The notes under the pieces are model-generated. The model was not told where the DNA came from, made no database searches, and worked only from the letters and a program-made list of their open reading frames with translations. The translations under genes and the position numbers were made by a program. This document shows, in pieces, positions 33,106-42,254 of a DNA stretch of 64,000 nt (positions are counted from its first letter, which is position 1; each line of letters starts with the position of its first letter). The DNA comes from Paenibacillaceae bacterium (GTDB taxonomy: Bacteria > Bacillota > Bacilli > Paenibacillales > NBRC-103111): the NCBI GenBank assembly GCA_029256185.1, contig JAQSYI010000015.1, positions 62,001-126,000 on the forward strand. The letters run 5' to 3'.

Positions 33106-33375
33106 ATGGAACATAATTCTTTGCCGGAGCTTGACCCGTCACACCTTTTCACACTCATGTTTCAGGATTATCCTGACGTTGTTAATATTGAGGAAATGTG
33201 CGACATGTTGGGTGGCATCAGTACGAAAACCGCCTACAAGCTTTTACACGCTAACCGCATCCAACACTTTAAAATTGGCCGGTCCTACAAAATCCCCAAG
33301 GTCCAGATCATCGCCTACCTGCAAGCCATGATGGCTCCACAGCCAGACTCTCACTTTGACGCTTTACCGCATTGA
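33106..33375 (+). CDS. Excisionase-type helix-turn-helix protein
   Basis: The protein is 89 residues with AAAGGAG before ATG 33106. It has an Excisionase/MerR-like (HTH_17) domain: NIEEMCDMLGGISTKTAYKLL, then IGRSYKIPKVQIIAYL. Such proteins bind attachment-site arms and steer the integrase towards excision, or act as small regulators. Position directly before the integrase supports a Xis role. Confidence 0.8.
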   Translation: MEHNSLPELDPSHLFTLMFQDYPDVVNIEEMCDMLGGISTKTAYKLLHANRIQHFKIGRSYKIPKVQIIAYLQAMMAPQPDSHFDALPH

Positions 33376-33454
33376 ATCGTCTATTGTACTATGATATAAT
33401 TAAAAGTGTCAATGGTAGGGAGTTTGGGCTGCTAAACAAGGAGGAACGGGGTTT

Positions 33455-34648
33455 ATGATAGCAGGCCACCTACAGGAAAAGAAGGGCCTTTTCTATATCG
33501 TGCTCAATTGCAGGGATGAAAATGGCAAACGCAAGCCCAAGTGGATTCCGACAGGCTTGCCAGTAAAGGGCAACAAGAAGAAAGCCGAGGGTATGCTGCT
33601 GGAGGCTCGTCAAAATCATGAAGAGCAGCAAAAGCTGGAGGCGAAAGCTCAAAAAGAAGCTGAAGCCTCCGAAAGTGAAAAAGTGCAAATTCTTTTTGCA
33701 GATTTTCTGATCGAATGGCTGGAAATGATGAAGCACCAAGTGGAGTTTACCACATACGTTTCCTACTATAATGTCATTCATAATCGTATAGCGCCTTACT
33801 TCAGAGAAAAAGGAATCGCCTTGGAGGAACTGACAGCCAAGCATATCCAGGACTTTTACCAACAGGAGTTGTCGGAACGCGATGTGACAACGAACACCAT
33901 CATCCATTACCATGCCAATATTCGCAAGGCTCTGCAATATGCTTTCAAAATCGAATTAATCCCCTCCAATCCGGCTGACAAGGTTGAACGTCCAAAGAAG
34001 AATGCTTTTGTGGGCAGCTTCTATGATAGCACGGAAGTGAACACGCTATTCGCCGCGGTAAAAGGCGATCCGGTAGAACTGGCAGTGATTCTGGGCGCGT
34101 TCTATGGCCTGCGTCGCAGTGAGGTGGTGGGCTTAAAATGGCAGTCTATCAACTTTCAGAGCCAAACTATAACCATTCAACATACTGTCATACCCGTATA
34201 CTTTCAAGGAGAGCAGATCATTGTAGAAAAGGACCGGGCCAAAAACAAGGCCAGCCATCGGACGCTCCCCTTAGTACCGGCCTTCAAGGAATTGTTGCTG
34301 CGCATGCAGGAGCAGCAAATGCAGGACAGAGCGCTGTACAAGTCCTCTTATTGCAAGAAATACGCGGAATACATCTATCTGGACAAGCTGGGGCAGCGTA
34401 TCAAGGCAGGCTTTATCTCGCAGCACTTTTCCATGCTGCTGGAGAAGCACAGACTGCGTCACATTCGGTTTCACGACCTTCGACACAGCTGCGCCAGCCT
34501 GTTGCTTGCGAATGGCGTAAGTATGAAAGAGATTCAGGAGTGGCTGGGCCACAGCAACTTCTCTACGACCGCCAATACCTATGCCCATTTGGAGTATAAA
34601 GCCAAGGTTAGCTCGGCCCATGCCATGAGCCAATGCTTGCAGTTTTAA
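33455..34648 (+). CDS. int: Tyrosine recombinase (ICE integrase)
   Basis: The protein is 397 residues. An N-terminal AP2-like arm-binding domain (residues about 1-60) is followed by a SAM-like core-binding domain (about 75-170) and the catalytic domain. Catalytic residues are visible: Arg in GLRRSEVVGL (about 217), HDLRH (about 342-346), His in WLGHSN (366) and the nucleophile Tyr in ANTYAHL (376). It lies 63 bases from the 3' end of tRNA-Leu, which is the expected position at the end of an element integrated in a tRNA gene. The start has an AAGGAGG. Confidence 0.95.
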   Translation: MIAGHLQEKKGLFYIVLNCRDENGKRKPKWIPTGLPVKGNKKKAEGMLLEARQNHEEQQKLEAKAQKEAEASESEKVQILFADFLIEWLEMMKHQVEFTTYVSYYNVIHNRIAPYFREKGIALEELTAKHIQDFYQQELSERDVTTNTIIHYHANIRKALQYAFKIELIPSNPADKVERPKKNAFVGSFYDSTEVNTLFAAVKGDPVELAVILGAFYGLRRSEVVGLKWQSINFQSQTITIQHTVIPVYFQGEQIIVEKDRAKNKASHRTLPLVPAFKELLLRMQEQQMQDRALYKSSYCKKYAEYIYLDKLGQRIKAGFISQHFSMLLEKHRLRHIRFHDLRHSCASLLLANGVSMKEIQEWLGHSNFSTTANTYAHLEYKAKVSSAHAMSQCLQF

Positions 34649-34652
34649 AAAG

Positions 34653-34701
34653 AAAAAATCGCATAACCCTTCGTTTTCACGAGAGTCATACGATTTTCTT
34701 T
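34653..34701. terminator. Hairpin between integrase and tRNA-Leu
   Basis: AAAAATCGCAT pairs with ATACGATTTT with additional pairing inside, flanked by A- and T-runs. It can serve either the integrase or the convergent tRNA. Confidence 0.55.
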
Positions 34702-34711
34702 TGAGATGTAA

Positions 34712-34797
34712 TGCCGAGAGCGGGACTTGAACCCGCACGATGGTCACCCATCCCGGGATTTTAAGTCCCGTGCGTCTGCCGATTCCGCCATCCCGGC
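34712..34797 (-). tRNA. tRNA-Leu (anticodon UAA), ICE attachment site
   Basis: On the minus strand the 86-nt sequence starts GCCGGGATGGCGGAATCGGC and ends GGTTCAAGTCCCGCTCTCGGCA. The acceptor stem pairs GCCGGGA with TCTCGGC, the anticodon stem-loop is CGGGACTTAAAATCCCG (anticodon TAA), a variable arm of type II size is present, and CCA is not encoded. Its 3' end faces the integrase gene, so the element boundary lies at or within the 3' end of this gene. The matching repeat at the other end of the element is outside the window. Confidence 0.95.
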
Positions 34798-34935
34798 AAA
34801 TCAGAGTGAAATTCGCTCCTTTGGAAAAAGGAGAGAACTTCAGGAGAGAACTTCGGCAATAGGTTCTCGCCTATAAAGCTTCAAAGCCGCACCACATCAA
34901 GGTTTTTCACGGTTAGCTTCGGGCGCAACGCTCCA

Positions 34936-34976
34936 GATTTTAAGTCCTGTGCGTCTGCCGATTCCGCCATCCCCGC
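34936..34976 (-). pseudogene. 5' half of a second tRNA-Leu
   Basis: On the minus strand it reads GCGGGGATGGCGGAATCGGC and continues to GGACTTAAAATC, covering the acceptor 5' arm, the D arm and the anticodon loop. The sequence then leaves tRNA similarity: no T-arm or 3' acceptor strand is found. It is truncated in or just after the anticodon loop, a common crossover point of tyrosine integrases. It is 140 bases from the intact tRNA-Leu. Confidence 0.8.
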
Positions 34977-35048
34977 GCAGATGGTGCCTCCAACATGCGA
35001 GACAACGAATTTCAGTATAGGCCATTTCTCCGCAAAAAGCAAGAACTA

Positions 35049-35249
35049 TTATTTCACTACGAATTGGTAATACTGCTTGGAGTAATGCTCATCGTCATAA
35101 TCAAAATATACGGCTTCTTCGGTATGCTTGGTAATGCAGCCTCCGAAATTGACATATTTCCCTGCATGCCAGACTTCCAGCGCCACCGCAAAAAACAAGG
35201 CATTATCAAAATCAACGGATGCTGTCAGTAGGTCTCCCTTTTTCAACAT
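35049..35249 (-). CDS. Small conserved-looking hypothetical protein
   Basis: A 66-codon frame with AGGAG seven bases before ATG 35249. The text (KKGDLLTASVDFDNALFFAVALEVWHAGKYVNFGG and a Tyr/Asp-rich tail) looks like a small soluble beta protein. No family is recognised. It precedes, in the same direction, nothing further before the tRNA fragment. Confidence 0.5.
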   Translation of the reverse strand: MLKKGDLLTASVDFDNALFFAVALEVWHAGKYVNFGGCITKHTEEAVYFDYDDEHYSKQYYQFVVK

Positions 35250-35318
35250 ATGTCTCCTGCTCCTCTGCGCTCAAATTCGCTGCCATCTTGGCCTGCTTCT
35301 ACGCCTCTCTTGGTTTGG

Positions 35319-35780
35319 CTACTTGCTGTAATTCTTCTGCACGCCGGGCAGAACGGCCACCGCCTGGATCGCCAATCCCAACGCGACGTAACCGAGATGC
35401 ACAATACCCACACCCGACAATACGTACATCTGAACATTGATCCAGATAATCAAGGCAAACCCGATATATAACGAGAATGCCCAAGACCAATGAAGTGCGG
35501 GAAACAGATTCAGCTTCTCTGCCAGGGCCCAGTTCCAGCGCTTGATCATCCCGCTTGCCACGACAAGGGGCAATACCCCCAACACCAGTAGAAGGATAAT
35601 CCCCGGAATCAAAAAACTGTCAACCGGCCAATTCTTCAATATGGAGGTATCGGTTCCAAGCAATTCTCCGCTGGGATCAATCACCATAGTTCCGCCCCCG
35701 TAGATGGCGCCAACCCCTTGAAGAATCAGTAAAATAACGAGCAGGTCCCAACGGCCTGCCTTCTTGCCGCGCATATTCAT
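35319..35780 (-). CDS. Four-span membrane protein of unknown function
   Basis: The protein is about 153 residues. ATG 35780 is preferred over ATG 35789, which lies one base from GGGGAGG. Four hydrophobic segments are seen near residues 12-30, 55-80, 98-115 and 122-143. No catalytic or transporter motif is visible. It starts the chromosome-like, GC-richer region. Confidence 0.55.
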   Translation of the reverse strand: MNMRGKKAGRWDLLVILLILQGVGAIYGGGTMVIDPSGELLGTDTSILKNWPVDSFLIPGIILLLVLGVLPLVVASGMIKRWNWALAEKLNLFPALHWSWAFSLYIGFALIIWINVQMYVLSGVGIVHLGYVALGLAIQAVAVLPGVQKNYSK

Positions 35781-35978
35781 TCCTAGCATTCCTCCCCGTC
35801 CGTTTCCTTCTCAGATCTTGTCTCCTTATTCCATTCTCCTCCAGCGGTTGCGGCAAGTCAATGTACAAATAGCGAACTCCATATTAAGGTAAGGAAAACA
35901 AAAAAGCAGAATCCCAAGGACCCTGCATCATCATGCTTACTAAGCTTATGGACAATCGTTTTGCTGCCAAACCAAACC

Positions 35979-36680
35979 CTATGGCATTGGCGGTGCGGCG
36001 GATTGCTGCTCCTGCAGGACCTCGGGTGTCCCGGTGCGCCGGGACCGTCGTTTGCGGACAACCTTGTATGTCGTATAGGCGGCGAGCACAACACCCCCGC
36101 CCAGCACCAGATATGCCGTTTGATCGGCAAAAGCGGATGTGAACCCATAAGCAATAATGGACATGATGAGGAAGAACAGCAGGTTGCCTATAATCGTGCC
36201 GAGAATAAAGTGCTTCATGGATACAACACTTGCACCTGCCGCGATATTCACAATACTGGTAGGAATAAACGGAATCACTCTGCCAAAGAAAACAAACCAG
36301 GGTCCCTTCTTCTCCACCTGGGAAAGCCACCGGGGATTCACTCTGTTCACCAGCACATCCTGCAGCCAATACCTCGCGGCCAAAAAAACGGCAAGTCCTC
36401 CCAATATGCTGGTAAACCAGCTCCATAGATACCCGTGCCAGAAACCGAATAAGGAAATATTGACGGAAATCACCAGGATCAACGGGATGATGGTGAAGAC
36501 ATTCTGAATGATCATAATAATCAGCATGCTGAGCAGAATCATGAAGTGACTCCCGTTGGACAGCTCACGGATTCCCTCCAGGTCAACCGACAGCAAAACA
36601 TCAAACCGCCCGGATTGGTACAATACAAAGACAGCGATGGCAGCGAGCGCAAGCAACAACCATTTGAACATGCTCCTCAT
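35979..36680 (-). CDS. TVP38/TMEM64 (VTT/DedA-like) membrane protein
   Basis: The protein is 233 residues. ATG 36680 has GGGGGGTGA upstream at five bases. The VTT domain includes FGFWHGYLWSWFTSILGG, a re-entrant loop area with FFGRVIPFIPTSIVNIAAG near residue 130, and GTIIGN. VTT proteins act as lipid scramblases or flippases in several organisms; the bacterial role is not settled. The gene stands beside an MFS transporter in the same direction. Confidence 0.8.
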   Translation of the reverse strand: MRSMFKWLLLALAAIAVFVLYQSGRFDVLLSVDLEGIRELSNGSHFMILLSMLIIMIIQNVFTIIPLILVISVNISLFGFWHGYLWSWFTSILGGLAVFLAARYWLQDVLVNRVNPRWLSQVEKKGPWFVFFGRVIPFIPTSIVNIAAGASVVSMKHFILGTIIGNLLFFLIMSIIAYGFTSAFADQTAYLVLGGGVVLAAYTTYKVVRKRRSRRTGTPEVLQEQQSAAPPMP

Positions 36681-36727
36681 TGGAGTCACCCCCCCTGTCA
36701 CTTCAGTCAAGCAACTTCCTTATCCGT

Positions 36728-38017
36728 TTATGATACCATAGACCTGCCGGTTTTGTTATCCTCAATATGGCTACGGGAAATCCGAATGGCCAACAGGGCA
36801 GCCAACATGCACACCACGCCTGCCGCAAGAAACGGAATGGTGTAATTGCCCAACCAATCCCTTATGACTCCTGTCCCGTATGCAGCCGTTGATGCCCCGA
36901 TCTGATGGGCGACCAGAATCCAGCCGAAGATCATGCCGGATTTCTCCTTGCCGAACTCCTTGCTTGCAAGCTTTACCGTTGGAGGAACCGTCGCAATCCA
37001 GTCAAGGCCATAGAAGACGCTGAAGACCAAAAGATACGTTCCGCTGGAATCGAGCGCATACGGCAGGAACATCAGAGACAATCCCCGCAGGCTATAATAC
37101 CAGAACAGCAGCCAGCGGCTGTCAAAACGGTCGGACAGCCAGCCCGACAGCGTAGTGCCTGCCAGATCGAATATCCCCATCAGAGCCAGCAAACCTGCGG
37201 CTGTGACCTCGGGAATGCCATGATCGATACAGGCGGAAATGAGATGGGTGCCGATCAGGCCATTGGTGGAGAACCCGCAGAAGAAGAATGTTGCGGCCAG
37301 CAGCCAAAAAGTTTTGTTCCCCATGGCAGAACGCAGGGCAAGCAGAGGCGACAGAAACAGACTGCCGCTGAAGGCCGCCGGACGGACCGGCTCAGCGGAT
37401 TCATCGCCGTAAGGTTCTGCGCCTACGTCGAAGGGATGATTCCGCATCCAGACTCCCACCACGATCATGACAATTACCAGTGCGCCCACCGCCGTATAAA
37501 TGGCGGATTCCCAGCCGAAAGCGACAGTGATTTTCGCGAGTAAGGGCAAGAACAGCAGCTGGCCTGTCGCGGCACTGGCGCTGAGCATGCCAATCACCAG
37601 ACCTTTGTGCTTGACGAACCAATGATTGGTGACTGTTACACCCAGAACATTGGCCATCGTTCCGGTGGCCAGTCCCGCTACCACTCCCCATAACAGCTGA
37701 AATTGCCATAGCTTCGTCATCAGCGGAGTAAGGGACAAACTAACCGCCAGCAAGGCCAGCGCAAAGGTGACAACACGGCGGATGCCGAACTTTTCCAGCA
37801 ACGCGGCAGAGAAAGGTCCCATCAGGCCATACAACAATATACCTGTAGACACCACACCGGACATGCCTCCCCTGCTCCAGCCAAACTGGTCTTCAAAGGG
37901 AAGCATCAGGATGCTTGGCATGGAACGGATTCCCGCAGAAACCAGCAGCGTGATGAAGGTGATAATAACAACGACCCATCCATAGTGCATCCTTGACGAA
38001 CTTACATCCGATTTCAT
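36728..38017 (-). CDS. Major facilitator superfamily transporter
   Basis: The protein is 429 residues; ATG 38017 is preferred since GGAGTGGGAG precedes it. Twelve membrane segments are apparent. It resembles the OFA/monocarboxylate-type MFS group: YGWVVVIITFITLL at the start and GWLSDRFDSRW in the middle loop. Substrate is unknown. A MarR regulator lies directly upstream in the same direction and probably controls it. Confidence 0.8.
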   Translation of the reverse strand: MKSDVSSSRMHYGWVVVIITFITLLVSAGIRSMPSILMLPFEDQFGWSRGGMSGVVSTGILLYGLMGPFSAALLEKFGIRRVVTFALALLAVSLSLTPLMTKLWQFQLLWGVVAGLATGTMANVLGVTVTNHWFVKHKGLVIGMLSASAATGQLLFLPLLAKITVAFGWESAIYTAVGALVIVMIVVGVWMRNHPFDVGAEPYGDESAEPVRPAAFSGSLFLSPLLALRSAMGNKTFWLLAATFFFCGFSTNGLIGTHLISACIDHGIPEVTAAGLLALMGIFDLAGTTLSGWLSDRFDSRWLLFWYYSLRGLSLMFLPYALDSSGTYLLVFSVFYGLDWIATVPPTVKLASKEFGKEKSGMIFGWILVAHQIGASTAAYGTGVIRDWLGNYTIPFLAAGVVCMLAALLAIRISRSHIEDNKTGRSMVS

Positions 38018-38128
38018 GTACTCCCACTCCGTCATCCAATATTTTAGTTGTACATACAAAAAAGTAAAAACACTGCTTTATTGGTCATTCATCCAACATA
38101 AGCACGCCCGCACGGCCATGTTGGATGG

Positions 38129-38548
38129 CTACTCTAATTGCTCACTGGCCGCTTCCATATCCGAGCTTAACTTCCGGGAAACATTCTGGCCCAGAATGGC
38201 CTCATATCTTTGGTGCAGCCTGTATGATGCCTGGCGGATGGTCTCCTCCAGCTCATTCCCCTTGACGGTAGGATACACCAGCACCGTCTTGCCCTGAACC
38301 TTGCGCTCCACCAGCCGTTTGCTCTCCAGCTTGTCGATAAAGCGTGTAAGCGTCGATGGTGCAACATAGAGCTTCTCCGACAGCTCCTTCTGGGATATTC
38401 CGGGTGCTCCATTAACAAGCCGGACAATATAGCCGTACATAGGAGTCATGCCGGTAGGGGCAAATTCCTCCTCTGCCATCTTCGTCATGATCCGGCTCAA
38501 GCGATTGGTAGTAAAAAATAAGCAGTTATGCAGGAATCCTTCATCCAT
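38129..38548 (-). CDS. MarR-family regulator
   Basis: The protein is 139 residues with AAGGAGG before ATG 38548. The winged helix includes GISQKELSEKLYVAPSTLTRFIDKLE and a wing with QGKTVLVYPT. It is followed by the MFS gene on the same strand, a usual arrangement for drug- or acid-responsive efflux control. Confidence 0.85.
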   Translation of the reverse strand: MDEGFLHNCLFFTTNRLSRIMTKMAEEEFAPTGMTPMYGYIVRLVNGAPGISQKELSEKLYVAPSTLTRFIDKLESKRLVERKVQGKTVLVYPTVKGNELEETIRQASYRLHQRYEAILGQNVSRKLSSDMEAASEQLE

Positions 38549-38731
38549 TATCAGTTCCTCCTTCGCTTATTTTGTATGTACAACTAATATAAGCTTCTGT
38601 ATAGATACTGTCAATATCCTTTTCCGCACAGTACATCTTATAACGGGCAAAAAGCGAGGCCCCACCTATTCAGCGATAGGATGGAGCCTGCTGCTTTATT
38701 TGCTATTGGATAGCACCCGCGGCAATTGCTC

Positions 38732-39751
38732 TTAAATGCTCTGTCTGAAATGAGCCACGCCGGCTTCATGAGCGGCAATCAGCCGGTCGCAGCAGCGGTC
38801 CCACTCCTCATCTTGCTTAAGAAGCTCCGGATGCCGCAGATACCATTGCACAGACTCACGGATTCCTTCCCGGAAGCTCTTCACGGCCTTATACTCCGGC
38901 ACCAGCGCCTTGATTTTGGAATTATCGAAGATTACGCTGTTGATCTTGTCCCCTACCAGCTCACTGTGCAGCTCCGGCAAGCAGGACGTGACAAAATCAG
39001 TGGACAGATGGACCAGCTCCGGCTCATAACCCGCGGCTTCACCCAACAAGCGGGTGATCGAATTCCAGGTCAGCACCTCATCGGAGGTGATGGTATAGGC
39101 TTCTCCAACCGCCTTGCTGTTGCCCAGCAGGCCCACGAACGCCTGGGCGAAATCGGTATTATGGGTCATTACCCACAAGGAGGTGCCGTCGCCGGGGATC
39201 ACGATCTTCTTCCCCTGACGCATGCGCTCGACGATGCTCCATGTATGCTTGCGGCTGTTAAAGATGGACGGCAGCGAATTGTCCCCGTAGGTATGGGACG
39301 GACGCACTACCGTTACCGGGAAGCCGCTTTTGGCATATTCGGCGAATAATCTCTCCTCCGACGCAATTTTGTTGCGGGAGTACTCCCAGTAAGGATTGAT
39401 CAGCGGTGTCTCCTCGGTTATAATCGGGCTGGCAGGCGGCTTCTGGTAGGCCGAAGCCGAGCTGATGTATATGTATTGTCCGGTCTTGCCGGCGAACAAC
39501 CGGATGTCCGTCTCCGCATGCTCCGGCACAAAACTGATCCAGTTCACTACTGCGTCGAAGAACTTGTCCTTCAACAGTTCCCTGGTCGCTTCCTCATCGC
39601 GGATATCCCCCTGAAGAATATGCGCCCCTCCGGGGATGAACTCTGTCCGGTTCCCCCGGTTGAGCAGATACAACTCTATCCCTCTTTCAATCGCCAGCCT
39701 GGAAACAGCGCTGCTGATGGTCCCGGTACCGCCGATAAATAACACCTTCAT
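38732..39751 (-). CDS. NAD(P)-dependent epimerase/reductase (SDR, extended type)
   Basis: The protein is 339 residues; ATG 39751 (MKVLFIGGTGTI) is the natural start. The nucleotide-binding motif GGTGTISS and the catalytic YxxxK (YSRNK) are seen. It resembles the extended SDR epimerase group that includes reductases of nucleotide sugars and the chloroplast stem-loop binding type. Substrate unknown. It diverges from the MarR-MFS pair that follows. Confidence 0.8.
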   Translation of the reverse strand: MKVLFIGGTGTISSAVSRLAIERGIELYLLNRGNRTEFIPGGAHILQGDIRDEEATRELLKDKFFDAVVNWISFVPEHAETDIRLFAGKTGQYIYISSASAYQKPPASPIITEETPLINPYWEYSRNKIASEERLFAEYAKSGFPVTVVRPSHTYGDNSLPSIFNSRKHTWSIVERMRQGKKIVIPGDGTSLWVMTHNTDFAQAFVGLLGNSKAVGEAYTITSDEVLTWNSITRLLGEAAGYEPELVHLSTDFVTSCLPELHSELVGDKINSVIFDNSKIKALVPEYKAVKSFREGIRESVQWYLRHPELLKQDEEWDRCCDRLIAAHEAGVAHFRQSI

Positions 39752-40129
39752 TTTATGAACACTCCCCTCAATAGATGGCACAATTGATCCATTTTCCTGT
39801 TCCCGTTTCACTTCCAGGCAGTTTGTTCCCTGCCGCGGAGCCGGCTCGCATGTTCACGTTAAACCCCGCTCCCTTACTAGTATGCAATGCTTTTGCACAA
39901 TCTTCAAGTGGTTTCATCCAGTGAAACTGGAGGAGCTCGACCAACAGGCAAGCTTTATTTGCCAAACCAAAAAACAGTTGACAGCATGCAGGTCAGTGCA
40001 TATATTTTAATTATTAATTATCTTAGTCGCTAAAATACTTAGATAATGAGATTATTTTGCGGTAAGGAGAGCCGCTTCGACGGAAATCATAAATATAACC
40101 GGATTTCCTGACAGAAAGGAGATGCAAGA
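39752..40129. other. Intergenic region upstream of a MarR-MFS operon
   Basis: About 380 bases between divergent genes. The only structure noted is the inverted repeat at 40017-40047. No gene is supported here. Confidence 0.5.
40017..40047 (+). promoter_or_regulatory. Imperfect inverted repeat, candidate MarR operator
   Basis: ATTATCTTAG, eleven bases, CTTAGATAAT; nine of ten arm positions pair. It lies about 85 bases upstream of the MarR gene at 40130, within an AT-rich promoter-like stretch. Confidence 0.45.
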
Positions 40130-40639
40130 ATGTGCCGTTCTCACGATTACTCCAACTCCCTCCGGGAGAAGGGTTCCGCCAAAGAAGCGCTGACTCTGGA
40201 ATTGCTCGGTCATCTGGAAACCGCCTTCCGCCGGTACAAACAGGAGCGCAGTAAAATTGCCTCCCGCATGAACCTAGCTGAAGGACAAATCATTCTGCTT
40301 GTCATGCTGGGCAAACGATTGCGGTGCAACGCATCGGATATTGCCGCACACATTGGGATCACCTCCGGCGCCGTTACGGGAATGACTGATAAGCTGGTTC
40401 AGTTGGGCCTTGTCCACCGGGAGCGTTCGGAGGAGGACCGCCGCGTGGTGCATTTTTCCTTAACGTCCGATGGAGGAATGCTGGTGGAGCATATCCGTGC
40501 AGAACAATACCGCCTCATGCTCGAAATGGTTGGTTCTGTCACCGAAGAGGAATTAGGCCATGTCATCCGTTTTTTCCATCAAATCAATAATTACGGGCGG
40601 TTGACAGAAGATGAAGGAAGAGAGGAACATACAAAATGA
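40130..40639 (+). CDS. MarR-family regulator
   Basis: The protein is 169 residues with AAAGGAG before ATG 40130. Winged helix: RCNASDIAAHIGITSGAVTGMTDKL, with wing EEDRRVVHFSL. It overlaps the following multidrug-type transporter by ATGA and therefore probably represses it together with its own gene. Confidence 0.88.
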   Translation: MCRSHDYSNSLREKGSAKEALTLELLGHLETAFRRYKQERSKIASRMNLAEGQIILLVMLGKRLRCNASDIAAHIGITSGAVTGMTDKLVQLGLVHRERSEEDRRVVHFSLTSDGGMLVEHIRAEQYRLMLEMVGSVTEEELGHVIRFFHQINNYGRLTEDEGREEHTK

Positions 40640-42150
40640 ATATGATACCCGGCTTAAAGCGCGGCCCTATCGTCGCTTCCATACTGATCGGAGCATTCGT
40701 CGCCATATTAAGCCAGACCCTGCTTAATGTCGCTCTGCCCACCATGATGGAGGATCTGAACATCAGCGCCAACACCATCCAATGGCTGTCCACCGGTTAC
40801 CTGCTGGTTAACGGCGTGCTTGTTCCCATCAGCGCCTATCTGATTGAACGATTCTCCACCCGGCAATTGTTTATAACGGCCATGAGCTTGTTTACGGCAG
40901 GCACTGTCATTGCTGCTTTCGCTCCGGGATTCGAGCTGCTGTTGACCGGACGGCTTGTGCAGGCGGCGGGGGCAGGCATTCTTATGCCCCTCATGACCAT
41001 TATTTTCCTGACGATCTTCCCTGTGGAGGAGCGGGGCAAGGCCATGGGGACCATGGGCATCGCCATGATCTTTGCTCCGGCCATCGGGCCAACCTTGTCC
41101 GGCTGGATAATTCAGCATCACTCCTGGCGTGTATTGTTCTATATCGTCCTGCCGTTATCCGTCATAGCGTTAATCTTCGGTTTCATCTACATGAAGAATG
41201 TAACCGAACGCTCCAAACCCAAGCTGGACTTGCCCGGCGTTATCCTGTCAACCCTGGGCTTCGGCGGACTGCTGTACGGCTTTAGCGATGCGGGCAATCA
41301 CGGCTGGAGCAGCACTACCGTCCAGGCCAGCTTGATTATCGGCGGGATTGCGCTGGTGCTTTTTATCGTCCGGGAGTTAACGGCGAAGCATCCGATTCTC
41401 CAGTTCCGCGTCTTCCGCTACGATATGTTTTCCCTGACCACGCTGATTAATGCCATTGTCACCATGGCCCTGTTCTCCGGCATGATCCTGCTGCCCATCT
41501 ATACCCAGAGAATTCTCGGCTTCACTCCGCTGAAGTCCGGTCTTCTCCTGATGCCCGGCGCCTTGCTGATGGGCATCATGATGCCCATCACAGGAGCCAT
41601 CTTCGACAAGATCGGCGCCCGCTGGCTGGCGGTGCTGGGCCTGTCCATCACGGCCCTGTCCACCTATGAGTTCACCCGGCTGACTCTGGATACATCCTAT
41701 ACCTACATCATGCTGATGTACACCCTGCGATCCTTTGGCATGGCTCTTCTGATGATGCCCATCCAGACTGCCGGCTTGAACCAGCTTCCCCCCAGTCTGA
41801 ATGCCCATGGCTCCGCCATGTCGCAGACGCTGCGCAATGTGTCCGGCGCGTTGGGTACGGCGTTTCTGATCACGATTATGACCAATACCGCTGCGGACCG
41901 AGGCAAGGAGCTTATGATCTCCGGTCAAATCGCACCCACCGACGCGCTCAAAGTCGCTGAGATTACCCGTGAAGCCACTGTCTATGGCATTAATCACGCC
42001 TTTGTCATCGCTACTTGGATGACCGTTGCCGCGGTTGTGCTGTCCTTCTTCATCCGCCGGGTTAAGCCCCATCAACAAACCGGCTCCGCCGTAGAAGCTG
42101 TCAAGGATGAAATCAACAAAGCAACCCAGATTCCCAGCGCGGCAAAATAA
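40636..42150 (+). CDS. DHA2-family MFS drug:H+ antiporter (EmrB/QacA type)
   Basis: The protein is 504 residues with about 14 membrane segments. Motifs: LSQTLLNVALPTMMEDL at the start (family signature), GRLVQAAGAGILMPLM (motif C area) and PAIGPTLSGWI (motif C of 14-span antiporters). It is translationally coupled to the MarR regulator upstream. It probably exports drugs or lipophilic toxins. A perfect terminator follows. Confidence 0.9.
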   Translation: MNMIPGLKRGPIVASILIGAFVAILSQTLLNVALPTMMEDLNISANTIQWLSTGYLLVNGVLVPISAYLIERFSTRQLFITAMSLFTAGTVIAAFAPGFELLLTGRLVQAAGAGILMPLMTIIFLTIFPVEERGKAMGTMGIAMIFAPAIGPTLSGWIIQHHSWRVLFYIVLPLSVIALIFGFIYMKNVTERSKPKLDLPGVILSTLGFGGLLYGFSDAGNHGWSSTTVQASLIIGGIALVLFIVRELTAKHPILQFRVFRYDMFSLTTLINAIVTMALFSGMILLPIYTQRILGFTPLKSGLLLMPGALLMGIMMPITGAIFDKIGARWLAVLGLSITALSTYEFTRLTLDTSYTYIMLMYTLRSFGMALLMMPIQTAGLNQLPPSLNAHGSAMSQTLRNVSGALGTAFLITIMTNTAADRGKELMISGQIAPTDALKVAEITREATVYGINHAFVIATWMTVAAVVLSFFIRRVKPHQQTGSAVEAVKDEINKATQIPSAAK

Positions 42151-42174
42151 AGACCATCCGCCGCGCACAATCGC

Positions 42175-42211
42175 AAAACCGGAGCCCGCAATCCCGCCGG
42201 CTCCGGTTTTG
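42175..42211 (+). terminator. Rho-independent terminator
   Basis: AAAACCGGAGCC pairs perfectly with GGCTCCGGTTTT around twelve bases. Confidence 0.85.
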
Positions 42212-42254
42212 TTGCTGCCAAAAGCAAGGGAGGTATTTTGCACAGGCTGCTTTA

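Noticed and set aside
41377..42243. Open frame of 288 codons on the minus strand
   Set aside because: Antisense to the DHA2 transporter; the translation is low-complexity and Gly/His/Gln-rich without a fold.
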